A stretch of DNA of 64,000 nt, taken from NCBI GenBank assembly GCA_014762505.1, contig JABURS010000030.1, positions 1 through 64,000 on the forward strand. The letters are read 5' to 3'. The position numbers were made by a program, and so were the translations under genes. A model generated the notes under the pieces. That model saw nothing but the letters and a program-made list of their open reading frames with translations. It searched no databases and was not told the origin of the DNA. Of this stretch, positions 33,163-42,681 are shown one piece after another. Each line of letters opens with the position of its first letter. The first letter of the stretch is position 1. The stretch comes from Chromatiales bacterium. Its GTDB lineage: Bacteria; Pseudomonadota; Gammaproteobacteria; SpSt-1174.

Positions 33163-34917
33163 ATGAGGTACGCCCGTCTGCGTCCATCCATCCGGGGCTG
33201 GCGTGCCGGTCTGCTCGGCGGCCTGTTGCTGCTGCTTGCCGGCACGGTCCAGGCCCAGTCCCCGCAGATCCACGTCCCCGGCCTCGATGACGAGCTGGCC
33301 GACAACATCCGCGCCTTCCTGAGCATCGCCCGCGAGCCCTGCGAGCTGGTGGCCTGGCGCGAACGCCCCCTGCTGCGCCGGGCCGAGGAGGAGACGCGCG
33401 ATGCCCTGCGCGCCTTCGGCTACTACCAGCCCGGGATCACCCTGGACCTGCGTCGTATGGAGGGCTGCTGGCGTCTGGACGTGCGCGTGACACCGGGCGA
33501 GCGGGTGCGGGTGCGCCGCGTGGACGTGACGCTGACGGGGGCGGCGGCGGAGGACCCGGCCTTCGATGCCCTGCTGGCCGATGCGCCGCTGAAGGTCGGC
33601 GACCCCCTGCGTCATGACCGCTACGAGGACCTGCGCAAGGGCCTCACCCGCCTGGCCGCCGACCGGGGCTATTTCGACAGTCGGATCCTCGTTCGCGAAT
33701 TGCGCATCGATACGGGCGAGGCCGCGGCCGACGCCGTCATCCACCTGGACAGCGGCCCGCGCTACGCCTTCGGCGAGGTGACCCTGGCGCAGGACATCCT
33801 GCGACCCGAGCGGGTGAGGAAGTTCCTGCCCTTTGCCGAGGGCGATCCCTATGACGCCCGCCGGCTGATCGACCTGCAGCAGCGCCTGGTCGACAGCGAC
33901 TACTACAGCGAGGTGCGCGTGCGCACCGAGACCGAGGCGCGGGCCGAGGGACGCGTGCCCATCCTGGTCACGCTGACGCCGCGCAAGCGCCACGCCTACC
34001 TCGTCGGTATCGGTGCCTCCACGGACATCGGTCCCCGCCTGCGCCTGGGCTTCGAGAATCGCTACGCCAACCGGTTGGGCCATCGCTACCACTTCGACAT
34101 GGAACTCTCGCCGGTGCGCTCGGGGGCGGGGTTCAACTACGAGATCCCGCTGGCCGACCCCACGCGAGAACGCATCAACCTGCTCACGCGCTACCAGACC
34201 GAGGAGACCGACACGGCCGAGTCCGACATCTTCGGCGTGGGCATCAGCCACTCGCGGCAGTACCTCTCGGGCTGGGTGGCGACCCGCTCGCTGAACTTCG
34301 AGCGCGAGGACTACACCGTGGCCGGGGTCACCGACCGCAGCGACCTGCTCATGCCCGGCTTCGCGCTCACCCGCGTGCATGCCGATCACCCCCTCAATCC
34401 GCGTAGCGGCTGGAAGCTCTACGGCAGTACCCGGGGCGCGCACGAGGAGGCCGGCTCGACGGTGAGCTTTGCCCAGTTTCACGGCCGGGCCAAGCTCATC
34501 CTGCCGCTGGGCACGGGCCGCCTCATCACGCGCGCGGAGGGCGGCGCGACCCTGGCCGACGTGCTGGTGGAGCTGCCGTCCTCGGTGCGTTTCTACGCCG
34601 GCGGTGACGACAGCGTACGCGGCTACGGTTACCAGAAGCTCGGCCCACAGGACGCCAGCGGCGAGGTGATCGGCGGGCGTCACGTCCTCACCGGCAGCCT
34701 GGAATACGAACACCCCCTGGGCGGCCGCTGGAGCGCGGCGGCCTTCGTCGACGCCGGCAACGCCTATGACCGCTACGAGGACTACGACCCCGTCACCGGC
34801 GTGGGGCTCGGCATCCGCTGGCGCTCGCCCATCGGCCCCATCCGCGTGGATTTCGCCCACCCGCTGGACAGCGACGACGACTTCCGTCTGCACCTCACCA
34901 TGGGGCCGGACCTGTGA
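33163..34917 (+). CDS. tamA: Translocation and assembly module outer-membrane subunit TamA
   Basis: The 584-residue protein is an Omp85 member. A signal peptide ends at TVQAQ (about residue 32). Three POTRA domains span about 35-275, and a 16-strand barrel with the surface-antigen domain follows. The conserved lid motif is VRGYGYQKLGP, and the barrel ends with a strand finishing HLTMGPDL. With TamB it inserts or moves outer-membrane proteins or lipids across the periplasm. Its stop codon overlaps the tamB start by one base (TGATG), so the pair is translated together. Confidence 0.93.
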   Translation: MRYARLRPSIRGWRAGLLGGLLLLLAGTVQAQSPQIHVPGLDDELADNIRAFLSIAREPCELVAWRERPLLRRAEEETRDALRAFGYYQPGITLDLRRMEGCWRLDVRVTPGERVRVRRVDVTLTGAAAEDPAFDALLADAPLKVGDPLRHDRYEDLRKGLTRLAADRGYFDSRILVRELRIDTGEAAADAVIHLDSGPRYAFGEVTLAQDILRPERVRKFLPFAEGDPYDARRLIDLQQRLVDSDYYSEVRVRTETEARAEGRVPILVTLTPRKRHAYLVGIGASTDIGPRLRLGFENRYANRLGHRYHFDMELSPVRSGAGFNYEIPLADPTRERINLLTRYQTEETDTAESDIFGVGISHSRQYLSGWVATRSLNFEREDYTVAGVTDRSDLLMPGFALTRVHADHPLNPRSGWKLYGSTRGAHEEAGSTVSFAQFHGRAKLILPLGTGRLITRAEGGATLADVLVELPSSVRFYAGGDDSVRGYGYQKLGPQDASGEVIGGRHVLTGSLEYEHPLGGRWSAAAFVDAGNAYDRYEDYDPVTGVGLGIRWRSPIGPIRVDFAHPLDSDDDFRLHLTMGPDL

Positions 34918-37900
34918 TGCGGCGTCTGCTCTACGGGCTGCTCGTCGTCTTCATCGTGCTGGCGACCCTGCTCACCCTGCTGTTCGGCACCGAGCCCGGC
35001 AGCCGCTGGCTGGTGCAGCGGGGCGCGGCCCTGGCCCCGGGCGAGCTGCACTTCGAGGGCCTGCGAGGCAGCTTTCTGCAGGGGCTGGAGTTCGAGGGCC
35101 TGCGCTACGAGCAGGCGGGGCTGTCGGCGGGTGTGCAGCGCCTGGAGCTGCGGGTCAATGCCCTGGCCCTGTTTGCCGGCCGCCTGGCCGTCAGCCGCCT
35201 GCACGCCGACGACATCGACATCGTCACCGCCGCGGGCGACGAGGCGCCGGTGACCGACACCCCCTTTGCGCCGCCCGCGGCCATTGCCCTGCCGCTGCGC
35301 CTCTCGTTGTCCGACGTGGTGCTGCGCCGGCTCGCCTTCTCCCCGGGCGGCGGTGATCCGGTGAGGGTCGAGGCCGTCCGGCTGGAGGCGGTCCTGGGCG
35401 AGGTGCTGCGCATCCGTCAGCTGGACGTGGCGCTGGAAGGCCTGGCCCTCGGGCTCGCGGGCCAGGCGGGACTGGCCATGCCCTATCCGGTGGCGTTGAC
35501 CCTCGACTGGCGCTGGCAGGCCCCGGCGGCCGTGGCCGAGGGTCTGCAGGCGCAACGGCTCACGGGTCGCCTCGACCTTGCGGGCGACCTCGACCGCCTG
35601 GCCTTTCGGCACGCGCTGACCGGGCCGCTGCGCGCCAGCGCCGAGGGCGAGCTGCGCGACCCGCTCACGGCGGCGCCCGCCTGGCGCGTGGCGGCCGACT
35701 GGGAGGCCTTCGCCTGGCGGCTGGCCGGGGGCGAGGCACTGGCCGTCGAGGCCGGGGACCTGCAGGCCGAGGGGGGCATGGCGGAGTATCGGTTTTCCCT
35801 GGCGACGGCACTGACCCCGCCGGGGTTCCCGCGCCAGGGGCTGACGCTGGCGGGCCAGGGCAACCGGCAGGGCATCGACGACCTGCGGCTGGAGGCCACG
35901 GGTGATATCGGCAGGCTGTTGGTGGCGGGTGCGCTCGACTGGCAGGAGATGCCGGCCTGGGATCTGGCGATCACCGGCGAGGCCCTGGCCCCGGGCGTCC
36001 TCGATCCGCGCCTGGACGGCCGCCTGGACCTGCAGGCGCGCAGCGACGGTCGCCTGGACCCGGCCACCGGGCCGACCGCCTACCTCGAGATCGAGCGGCT
36101 GGACGGCCAGCTGCGCGACTACCCGGTCTCGGCCCGTGGCAGTGTGCGCCTGGAGGGACAGCGGCTGGTGACACCGGGCGTGCAGCTGCGCGTCGGGCGC
36201 AACCGCCTGGAACTGAGTGGCGAGGCCGACCGCGGGGCACCCGACCTGCGACTCGCGGTGAACGCCCCTCAGCTGGCGGCCCTCTGGCCGGGCCTGCAGG
36301 GCCGGCTCGTCGGCAGCCTCCGCCTGGATGACAGCTGGCGTGCGCCGCGTGTGGACCTGCAGCTGACCGGCCAGGCCATGGGCTATGCCGACTGGGCGCT
36401 GGCGAGCCTCGCCGTGCAGGCCCGCGGCAGCCTGCAGGGCGAGGGACGGCTGACCCTGGACGCCGTCCTTGACGAGCTCGCCCGGGACGGGGAGAGGCTG
36501 GTGACCCGCGCCGCCCTGCAGGGCCAGGGGCAGCGCGCGGCACACAGGCTGACCCTGGATGCCGACACCCGCGAGGGACATCTCGGGCTTGCGCTGGACG
36601 GCGGTCTCGTCGATGCAGGGGCAGACGGGGGGGGCGGCGAGGGCATGCGCGGCCTGGGCTGGCGCGGGCAGATCACCCGCCTGGACCTCGCCGGGACCCG
36701 GCTGGGGGACTGGCGCCTGGACGCGCCGGCCGGGCTCGGCGCCGATGCCGACTCGGCGAGTCTGTCGCTGTTGTGCCTCACCCAGGCGGCGGCCCGGCTC
36801 TGCCTGGAGGGCGGGCGCGATCCGCAGGGCGGCTCCCGCGCCGTGGCGGACCTCACGGAGTTTCCGCTGGCGCGCCTCGACCCCTGGCTGCCCGAGAACG
36901 CCCGGCTGGAAGGCACGCTCGCCGCCAACCTGCGCCTGCGTGACGCGGCCGGCCTGGAGGTGCTGGGCGAGGCCCGCAGTACCCGGGCCGCGCTCGTCGT
37001 GGAGGGGATGGATGGCGAGGCCGAGCGCATCCGCGTGCGCGCGGCCAGCCTGGAGGCCGCGTGGCGTGACCAGGCGCTGGAGGCCACCGGCAGCCTCTCC
37101 TTCGCCGCCGGCGGGCAGGCCGGCGCACGCCTTCAGGCCGTACCCGAGGGCGACAGCTACCGGCTCGCCGGCCAGCTGCAGGCGCGTCTCGCCGAGCTGC
37201 GCTGGCTGGAGATGCTGGCCCCGGCACTGCGCGAGGTCGGCGGTCGGCTGGCGGCGGATCTCGCCCTGGGCGGCACGCTGGCGGAGCCGGATTTCAGCGG
37301 GACCCTGCAGCTGGACGAGGGGCGGGCCCAGATCCCGGCTGCCGGCATCGTCATCGAGGACGGGCGCCTGCAGGCCCGCGCCCGGGGGCTGGACCGGCTC
37401 ACCCTGGAGGGCGAGGCGCAGTCGGGCGAGGGTCGCCTGCAGCTGGGGGGTGAGCTCGGCCTGCGTCCGGAGGGCCTGCCCTGGGCCCGGCTGACGCTGT
37501 CGGGCGAGCGCTTCCTGGCCGTGCGACGTCCCGAGGCAGTCGTGCAGGTCTCGCCCGACCTCGGCCTGGTGCTGGAGGGGCGACGGGTGGAGATCGACGG
37601 CAGTCTGACCATCCCCACGGCCCGCATCGAGTTGCGCGAGCTGCCGCCCTCGGCGGTGTCCGTCTCCCGCGACCAGGTGATCGTGGACGCGCCGCCCACC
37701 GAGGCCTCGCCCTGGGAGGTGCTGGCGCGGGTGCGCCTGGTGCTGGGCGAGCAGGTGCGCCTGAGCGGCTTCGGCCTCAGCGCCCGACTGGCCGGCGAGG
37801 TCGAGGTGGAGGAGCGGCCGCAACAGCCGGTGCGGGCAGAGGGCGAGATCCGCATCGAGGAGGGGCGCTACAAGGCCTATGGGCAGGACCTCAGCGTGGA

Positions 37901-38426
37901 GCGCGGCGTGCTGGTCTTCCAGGGGCCGGCCGACAATCCCGGTCTGGACATCCGTGCGGTGCGCCACGTGCCCGAATACGCGGTCACGGCCGGCATCGCC
38001 ATCGGGGGCACCCTGCAGGAGCCGCGTTCGCGCCTCTTTTCCGAGCCGGCCATGGAGGACAGCGAGACCATGGCCTACCTGCTGACTGGCCGCCCCCTGT
38101 CCGGCGCCTCGGAGGCCGATGCCGGCGTGCTGATGACCGCCATCGCCGCCTTCGGCGTGGAGCAGGGCGGGGTGGCCGCCCGGCAGATCGGCGAGGCAGT
38201 GGGGCTGGACGAGGTGGCCATCGAGTCCGAGGGGGCCTTCGAACAGAGTGCGCTGATGCTCGGCAAGCATCTCTCCTCGCGGCTCTACCTGCGCTATACC
38301 GTGGGTCTGTTCGAGCAGGCCTCTACGCTGATGCTGCGCTACAAGCTCACGCGCCGTCTCAACCTCGAGACCCAGACCAGTGGCGAGGCGCAGAGCATGG
38401 ACCTCATCTACCGGCTCGAGCGTTAA
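34917..38426 (+). CDS. tamB: Translocation and assembly module inner-membrane subunit TamB
   Basis: This 1169-residue protein has one N-terminal membrane anchor (LLYGLLVVFIVLATLLTLLF). A very long run of short beta-strands builds the TamB/AsmA-like groove. The C-terminal TamB domain has VERGVLVFQGPADNPGLDI, SETMAYLLTGRPLSG and LSSRLYLRYTVGLFEQ. It bridges the inner membrane and TamA and is related to lipid-transfer proteins. Length is close to the usual 1200-1300. The coding strand is so Leu/Arg/Ala-rich that the opposite strand is also open for 1.2 kb codons; that antisense frame is not a gene. Confidence 0.93.
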   Translation: MRRLLYGLLVVFIVLATLLTLLFGTEPGSRWLVQRGAALAPGELHFEGLRGSFLQGLEFEGLRYEQAGLSAGVQRLELRVNALALFAGRLAVSRLHADDIDIVTAAGDEAPVTDTPFAPPAAIALPLRLSLSDVVLRRLAFSPGGGDPVRVEAVRLEAVLGEVLRIRQLDVALEGLALGLAGQAGLAMPYPVALTLDWRWQAPAAVAEGLQAQRLTGRLDLAGDLDRLAFRHALTGPLRASAEGELRDPLTAAPAWRVAADWEAFAWRLAGGEALAVEAGDLQAEGGMAEYRFSLATALTPPGFPRQGLTLAGQGNRQGIDDLRLEATGDIGRLLVAGALDWQEMPAWDLAITGEALAPGVLDPRLDGRLDLQARSDGRLDPATGPTAYLEIERLDGQLRDYPVSARGSVRLEGQRLVTPGVQLRVGRNRLELSGEADRGAPDLRLAVNAPQLAALWPGLQGRLVGSLRLDDSWRAPRVDLQLTGQAMGYADWALASLAVQARGSLQGEGRLTLDAVLDELARDGERLVTRAALQGQGQRAAHRLTLDADTREGHLGLALDGGLVDAGADGGGGEGMRGLGWRGQITRLDLAGTRLGDWRLDAPAGLGADADSASLSLLCLTQAAARLCLEGGRDPQGGSRAVADLTEFPLARLDPWLPENARLEGTLAANLRLRDAAGLEVLGEARSTRAALVVEGMDGEAERIRVRAASLEAAWRDQALEATGSLSFAAGGQAGARLQAVPEGDSYRLAGQLQARLAELRWLEMLAPALREVGGRLAADLALGGTLAEPDFSGTLQLDEGRAQIPAAGIVIEDGRLQARARGLDRLTLEGEAQSGEGRLQLGGELGLRPEGLPWARLTLSGERFLAVRRPEAVVQVSPDLGLVLEGRRVEIDGSLTIPTARIELRELPPSAVSVSRDQVIVDAPPTEASPWEVLARVRLVLGEQVRLSGFGLSARLAGEVEVEERPQQPVRAEGEIRIEEGRYKAYGQDLSVERGVLVFQGPADNPGLDIRAVRHVPEYAVTAGIAIGGTLQEPRSRLFSEPAMEDSETMAYLLTGRPLSGASEADAGVLMTAIAAFGVEQGGVAARQIGEAVGLDEVAIESEGAFEQSALMLGKHLSSRLYLRYTVGLFEQASTLMLRYKLTRRLNLETQTSGEAQSMDLIYRLER

Positions 38427-38458
38427 CCCCCGTGCCCGCTTCTTGCTAGGATGAGCGC

Positions 38459-39748
38459 ATGACCCGGGATCACTCACCAGCCTTCGCCCTGTCTGGCGCC
38501 TGCCTCTTCTGCGTCATGCTCTGGGCCGTCCTCGCCCTGCCGGCCAGTGCCGCCGAACGCACGGTGACGGTGGACGGGGACGAGGTGCCGGTGGCGACTT
38601 ATCCGGCCGACGGCGGGCGCCTGGCCCTGTGGATACCGGCCGAGTACGGCGTGCTGGAGGCCTATCACGAGACCGCGCGGGCGCTGCAGGCCGAGGGCGT
38701 GGAATCCTGGATCGCCGATCCCTACACCACCTGGTTCCTGCCGGTGGCGTCCAGCAGTCTCGACGCGATTCCCGATACGCTGGTCGGCGCCCTGATCGAT
38801 GCCGCGCACGAGGCCACCGGCAAGCAGGTCTTTCTCGTCTCGCACGACCAGGGGGCGGCGGTCGCGCTCCACGGCGCGCAGCGCTGGCAGCGCGGGGGCG
38901 GCCGGCGCGAGGGCCTGGGCGGGGCAGTGCTGGTCAGTCCCTATCTCCTGGAGGGCACGCCCGAGGTCGGCGAGGAGGGGCGCTACCTGCCGATTGCCCG
39001 TGCCACCAACCTGCCGCTGTATCTCCTGCAGCCCGAGCGCTCGCCCCTGCATCCACGCCTGCCGGACCTGAAGGCCGCGCTGGCGGTCGGCGGCAGCGAT
39101 GTCTTCACGCACCGACTCGCCGGCCTGCGCGACCGCTACTTCTTCCGCCCCGATGCCATGGACCGCGAACATGCAGCGGCTGACGAACTGCCGGGGCTGC
39201 TGCGCAATGCCCTTGCGCTGCTCGAGACGCAGCCGGCGGCGCGCACGGCCGTGCCCATGGCCGAGGGCGAGCGGCGCTCGCGCACCGGGCGCAGCGAGCG
39301 CCTGCTCGCCCCCTATCGCGGCGATCCCGAGCCTCCGCCACTCGCCCTGAAAGGCCTGGACGGCGGTACCCGCGACCTGGCCGACCGGCGCGGCGAGGTG
39401 GTGCTGGTGAATTTCTGGGCCAGCTGGTGTCCGCCCTGCGTGCACGAGATGCCTTCCATGCAGCGACTCGCCGACCGCTATGCCGATCGCCCCTTCACCA
39501 TCCTCGCCGTCAACCTGGCCGAGGACGAGGCCGACGTGCGGGCCTTCGTCGAGCGCCACGAACTGCGCTTTCCCGTGCTGCTCGACCCGGCGGGCGAGAG
39601 CATCGACGCCTGGAAGGTCTTCGCCTATCCGACGAGCTACGTGATCGACCACCGCGGCGAGATCCGCTATGCCCTGTTCGGCGCCATCGACTGGCTGGAG
39701 CCCGAGGTGCTGAAGACTATCGAGTCCCTGCTGGACGAGGCCGGATGA
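38459..39748 (+). CDS. Exported alpha/beta-hydrolase-like domain fused to a TlpA/ResA-type thioredoxin
   Basis: The 429-residue protein has a signal peptide (AVLALPASAAE, cleavage near residue 32). A hydrolase-like domain (about 35-255) has LVSHDQGAA where an Asp or Ser elbow would be. A C-terminal thioredoxin domain (about 285-429) carries FWASWCPPCVHEMPSM (Cys324/Cys327) and the cis-Pro loop FAYPTSYVID. The thioredoxin part would act in periplasmic thiol-disulfide exchange. The hydrolase part resembles DUF3530-type proteins. It begins 33 bases after tamB and overlaps the patatin gene by four bases (ATGA), suggesting an envelope-related operon. Confidence 0.82.
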   Translation: MTRDHSPAFALSGACLFCVMLWAVLALPASAAERTVTVDGDEVPVATYPADGGRLALWIPAEYGVLEAYHETARALQAEGVESWIADPYTTWFLPVASSSLDAIPDTLVGALIDAAHEATGKQVFLVSHDQGAAVALHGAQRWQRGGGRREGLGGAVLVSPYLLEGTPEVGEEGRYLPIARATNLPLYLLQPERSPLHPRLPDLKAALAVGGSDVFTHRLAGLRDRYFFRPDAMDREHAAADELPGLLRNALALLETQPAARTAVPMAEGERRSRTGRSERLLAPYRGDPEPPPLALKGLDGGTRDLADRRGEVVLVNFWASWCPPCVHEMPSMQRLADRYADRPFTILAVNLAEDEADVRAFVERHELRFPVLLDPAGESIDAWKVFAYPTSYVIDHRGEIRYALFGAIDWLEPEVLKTIESLLDEAG

Positions 39749-40983
39749 ACGCGCGTCCTCTCGCGGTCCGGGCGGTCGTGCCCGGCATGCTGCGCTGGCT
39801 GCTGGTCGCGCTCGCCCTGTTCGCGCTCACCGCCTGCGGCGCACTCCCGCGCCAGCCGGTACCCTCGCCGATCGCCAATGCCGCCGAGCCCCTGCCGGGC
39901 GTGGCCGCGGTGCGCGCCTGGTCCGGCAGCTTCAGCGAGCAGTTCGAGGACGACCTGCTGCTGGCCGCACGGCAGGCGCATCTGGCCGGCACGCTGGCCG
40001 GCCGCAACCCCTGGGAAGGTTCGGACATCCTCGCCATCTCGGGTGGTGCAGATTACGGTGCCTTCGGTGCCGGCCTGCTCTGTGGCTGGACGGCGGCGGG
40101 TACGCGCCCACAGTTCAAGGTGGTCACCGGCATCAGTGCCGGCGCGCTGCTCGCCCCCTTCGTCTTTCTCGGTCCCGGGCAGGACGAGGCCATGAAGGCC
40201 GCCTTCACACGCACCAGTGCGGACGACATCTTCCGCGCCCGCTGGCTCAGCGTGCTGTGGAGCGACGGCCTGGTGGATACCGCCCCGCTGGCCCGGCTCA
40301 TCGCCCGCAACTTCGACGAGGCCTTTCTCGCAAAGGTCGCCTAGGCGCACCGTGAAGGCCGTAGGCTCTACGTGGGCACCACCAATCTGGATGCCGATCG
40401 CCTGGTGATCTGGAACATGGGGGCGATTGCCGCCAGCGGCCACCCGCAGGCGCTGGCGCTGTTCCAGAAGATCGTGCTGGCCTCCTCGTCCATCCCTGCC
40501 GTGTTCCCGCCGGTGCTGATCGAGGTGGAGGCGGATGGCCGGCGTTACGACGAGATGCATGTCGATGGCGGTGTTAAGGCCCAGGTGTTTCTCACGGCGG
40601 CAAGCATCGACCTCACCCGCATCCGCAAGGAACTCGCACGCAACCGGGTGACGCTGCCCCAGACCCGTCTCTATGTGCTGCGCAACGCCAAGATCGTGCC
40701 CGAACCGGAGCCGACCCCGCGTCACCTCGTCGACATCGTCGATCGCGCCACCTCCTCGTTCATCAAGTCACAGGCCCGCGGCGACCTCTACCAGATCTAC
40801 GCCGTGGCCCAGGAGCAGGACTTCGAGTTCCGCTGGGTGGCGATCCCGGACGACTTCACCCCGCGCCCCGAGGCGCCGTACTTCGATACCGCGGAGATGA
40901 ACCGGCTGTTTGGCATCGGCTACGAGATGGGGCTTTCCCCGGACCCCTGGTACCGGCAGCCGCCGGGTTTCGACCGGCACTGA
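39745..40983 (+). pseudogene. Patatin-like phospholipase lipoprotein gene interrupted by an in-frame TAG
   Basis: One continuous frame of 413 codons has a single amber codon at 40342-40344 (codon 200). Before it lie a lipoprotein signal (LFALTAC), SGGADYGAFGAGLLCGW and the nucleophile motif GISAG (Ser131). After it lies the rest of the patatin domain, including the catalytic Asp of HVDGGVKA (Asp274). The stop thus separates the two halves of the catalytic dyad, and neither product alone should be active. No ribosome binding site precedes the downstream part. CAG to TAG is a one-base change. It may be a nonsense mutation, a sequencing error or a readthrough site. Confidence 0.8.
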
Positions 40984-40990
40984 CAGGAAA

Positions 40991-41005
40991 ATGACATCGG
41001 TCAAT
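40991..41005. promoter_or_regulatory. Fnr/Crp-like palindrome upstream of the Fnr-family gene
   Basis: ATGAC-ATCG-GTCAA is a near-perfect inverted repeat with the 5-4-5 spacing of Fnr/Crp-family sites (TTGAT-N4-ATCAA type), differing in the inner base of each half. It lies 147 bases before the Crp/Fnr gene and could be an autoregulatory site. Confidence 0.35.
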
Positions 41006-41151
41006 CGGCATCGCCCTGTATGTAAAGATAATCGTGCCTTCGAGCATGGTGCTGAAATCATTCTGGCAATCGATGGGAAGCTGGCTAAAGTGGTATCAGG
41101 GGGCTACGGGGTACTATTGAATGCATTGCCGCAGAAAAGGGTGACGGCCAC

Positions 41152-41904
41152 ATGTCTTACCACTTGCTGAAATCCAGTTTCTGCACCGATCACGAATGGC
41201 AGGGGCGATCCGACTGCATCCATTGCAGCATACGCGGGATGATGCTGTTTTCGCAGCTGCCGCCCGAGAGTTTTGCCCATTTGCTGCAGCCGATCGACAA
41301 CGAGCGTTACCCGCCAGACAGCGTCCTCTACCATGAAGGTCGCCCCGGACGCATGGTGTTCTCGATCCGGCGTGGCCTGGTCAAGCTGCTATCGCAGGAC
41401 AGCGAAGGCGGCGAGCGCATCGTGCGCTTGGTCGGCAAGGGGGCGGTGGTCGGTCTCGAGCTGCTGGAAAAGGGGGCAAGCTACCGCCACACGGCCGTTG
41501 CGGTGCAGGAGGTGGACCTGTGCGCCATTCCGCTGGTCACGCTGAGAGACCTGGAAGCGCATTATCCCTCTCTCTGCGACCGCATTCGCGAGCAGCTGCA
41601 GTACCAGATCGATCGTGCCGATCAGTGGATCAAGCACCTGAACACCGGCAAGGCGCGGGTGCGCATTGCCGAGCTGCTGCTGTTGCTGGCGGAGATCGGT
41701 GGCGACAGCAACGGCGACATCCCGCTCCTGCACCGTGACGACATGGCGGCTGTGGTGGGGATTACCAAGGAAACCGCCAGTCGCATCATCGCCGAATTCA
41801 AGCGACACCGGCTGCTCTACAAGGTGGCCGCCAATCTTTACCGGGTAGAGGTGCAACGCCTGCGTGAGCTGATCGCGCATGAGTCACGTTCGGGCGGGGA
41901 TTGA
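41152..41904 (+). CDS. Crp/Fnr-family regulator with an atypical cysteine pattern
   Basis: The 250-residue protein has a cyclic-nucleotide-like sensor domain (about 30-150), a dimerisation helix and a C-terminal helix-turn-helix. The recognition helix ITKETASRIIAEF keeps the Glu-Ser-Arg triad that reads TTGAT in Fnr. Cysteines are at 11, 22 and 25 (FCTDHEW, then DCIHCSIR) and at 124 (VDLCAIP). Cys22, Cys25 and Cys124 align with E. coli Fnr Cys20, Cys23 and Cys122, but the Fnr Cys29 position is Met. Cys11 could replace it. An O2- or NO-sensing cluster is therefore possible. Confidence 0.88.
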   Translation: MSYHLLKSSFCTDHEWQGRSDCIHCSIRGMMLFSQLPPESFAHLLQPIDNERYPPDSVLYHEGRPGRMVFSIRRGLVKLLSQDSEGGERIVRLVGKGAVVGLELLEKGASYRHTAVAVQEVDLCAIPLVTLRDLEAHYPSLCDRIREQLQYQIDRADQWIKHLNTGKARVRIAELLLLLAEIGGDSNGDIPLLHRDDMAAVVGITKETASRIIAEFKRHRLLYKVAANLYRVEVQRLRELIAHESRSGGD

Positions 41905-41993
41905 ATGCTAGAGGCCTGTTCCTGGTCCGGGTCGCGCCTGCGGGCGTCGAGCGGTAAGCTGGGCCGCCATTCGTCATAAACGCAAAGGCCGTA

Positions 41994-42650
41994 ATGACCA
42001 TGCAACTCGTCAGTTTCAAGCTCTGTCCCTTCGTCCAGCGCTCGGTCATCACCCTCATCGAGAAAGGCGTGGACTACGACATCACCTACATCGACCTCGC
42101 CGAGCCGCCGGACTGGTTCCTGGCGATCTCGCCCTTCGGCAAGGTCCCGGTGCTGCGGGTGGACGACACCGTGCTGTTCGAGTCGGCAGTCATCAATGAA
42201 TATCTCGACGAGATCCACCCGCCCTCGCTGCACCCGGTCGATCCGCTGAAAAAGGCACAGAACCGCGCCTGGATCGAGTTCGGCTCGGCGCTCATCGTCG
42301 ACCAGTACCAGATGATGACGGCGGTGGACGACGATGCCTTCGATACGCACCACCACGCGGTGGTGAAGAAGCTCGCGCAGCTCGAGAGCCTGCTCGGAGA
42401 CGGGCCGTTCTTCAACGGTGAGCATTTCAGCCTGGTGGACGCCGCGCTCGCGCCGCTGTTCCTGCGCTTCGAGGTGCTGAACGGCTGGCATGCGCTGGAC
42501 GTCTACGACGGGCTCGAGAAGGTGCCGGCCTGGCACCGGGCGCTGCTGGCCCGCCCGTCCACGCGTGCCTCGGTGGTGCCGGACTTCGATACCCTGCTGC
42601 GCGACTACATCCGCGCGCACGGCCCCTACGGCGCGCAGCTGTTCGGCTGA
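41994..42650 (+). CDS. Glutathione S-transferase family protein
   Basis: The 218-residue protein has the GST layout. A thioredoxin-like N-terminal domain has FKLCPFVQRSV at the active-site position, GKVPVLRVDD with the cis-Pro, and LFESAVINEYLDE with the Glu-Ser glutathione contact. An all-helical C-terminal domain follows from about residue 90. The Cys-Pro-Phe start resembles omega/beta-like or stringent-starvation-type GSTs, which use Cys and often deglutathionylate. It precedes, but does not face, the persulfide dioxygenase gene, which uses glutathione persulfide, so the pair may share glutathione-linked sulfur chemistry. Confidence 0.88.
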   Translation: MTMQLVSFKLCPFVQRSVITLIEKGVDYDITYIDLAEPPDWFLAISPFGKVPVLRVDDTVLFESAVINEYLDEIHPPSLHPVDPLKKAQNRAWIEFGSALIVDQYQMMTAVDDDAFDTHHHAVVKKLAQLESLLGDGPFFNGEHFSLVDAALAPLFLRFEVLNGWHALDVYDGLEKVPAWHRALLARPSTRASVVPDFDTLLRDYIRAHGPYGAQLFG

Positions 42651-42681
42651 GCATCAGGCAGGCATGCACACCAGGGTCACG

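Noticed and set aside
34782-38477. Very long open frame on the strand opposite tamB
   Set aside because: It mirrors the GC-rich codon bias of tamB. Its product is low-complexity Gln/Gly/Ala/Arg-rich with no domain, whereas tamB has clear membrane, repeat and C-terminal features.
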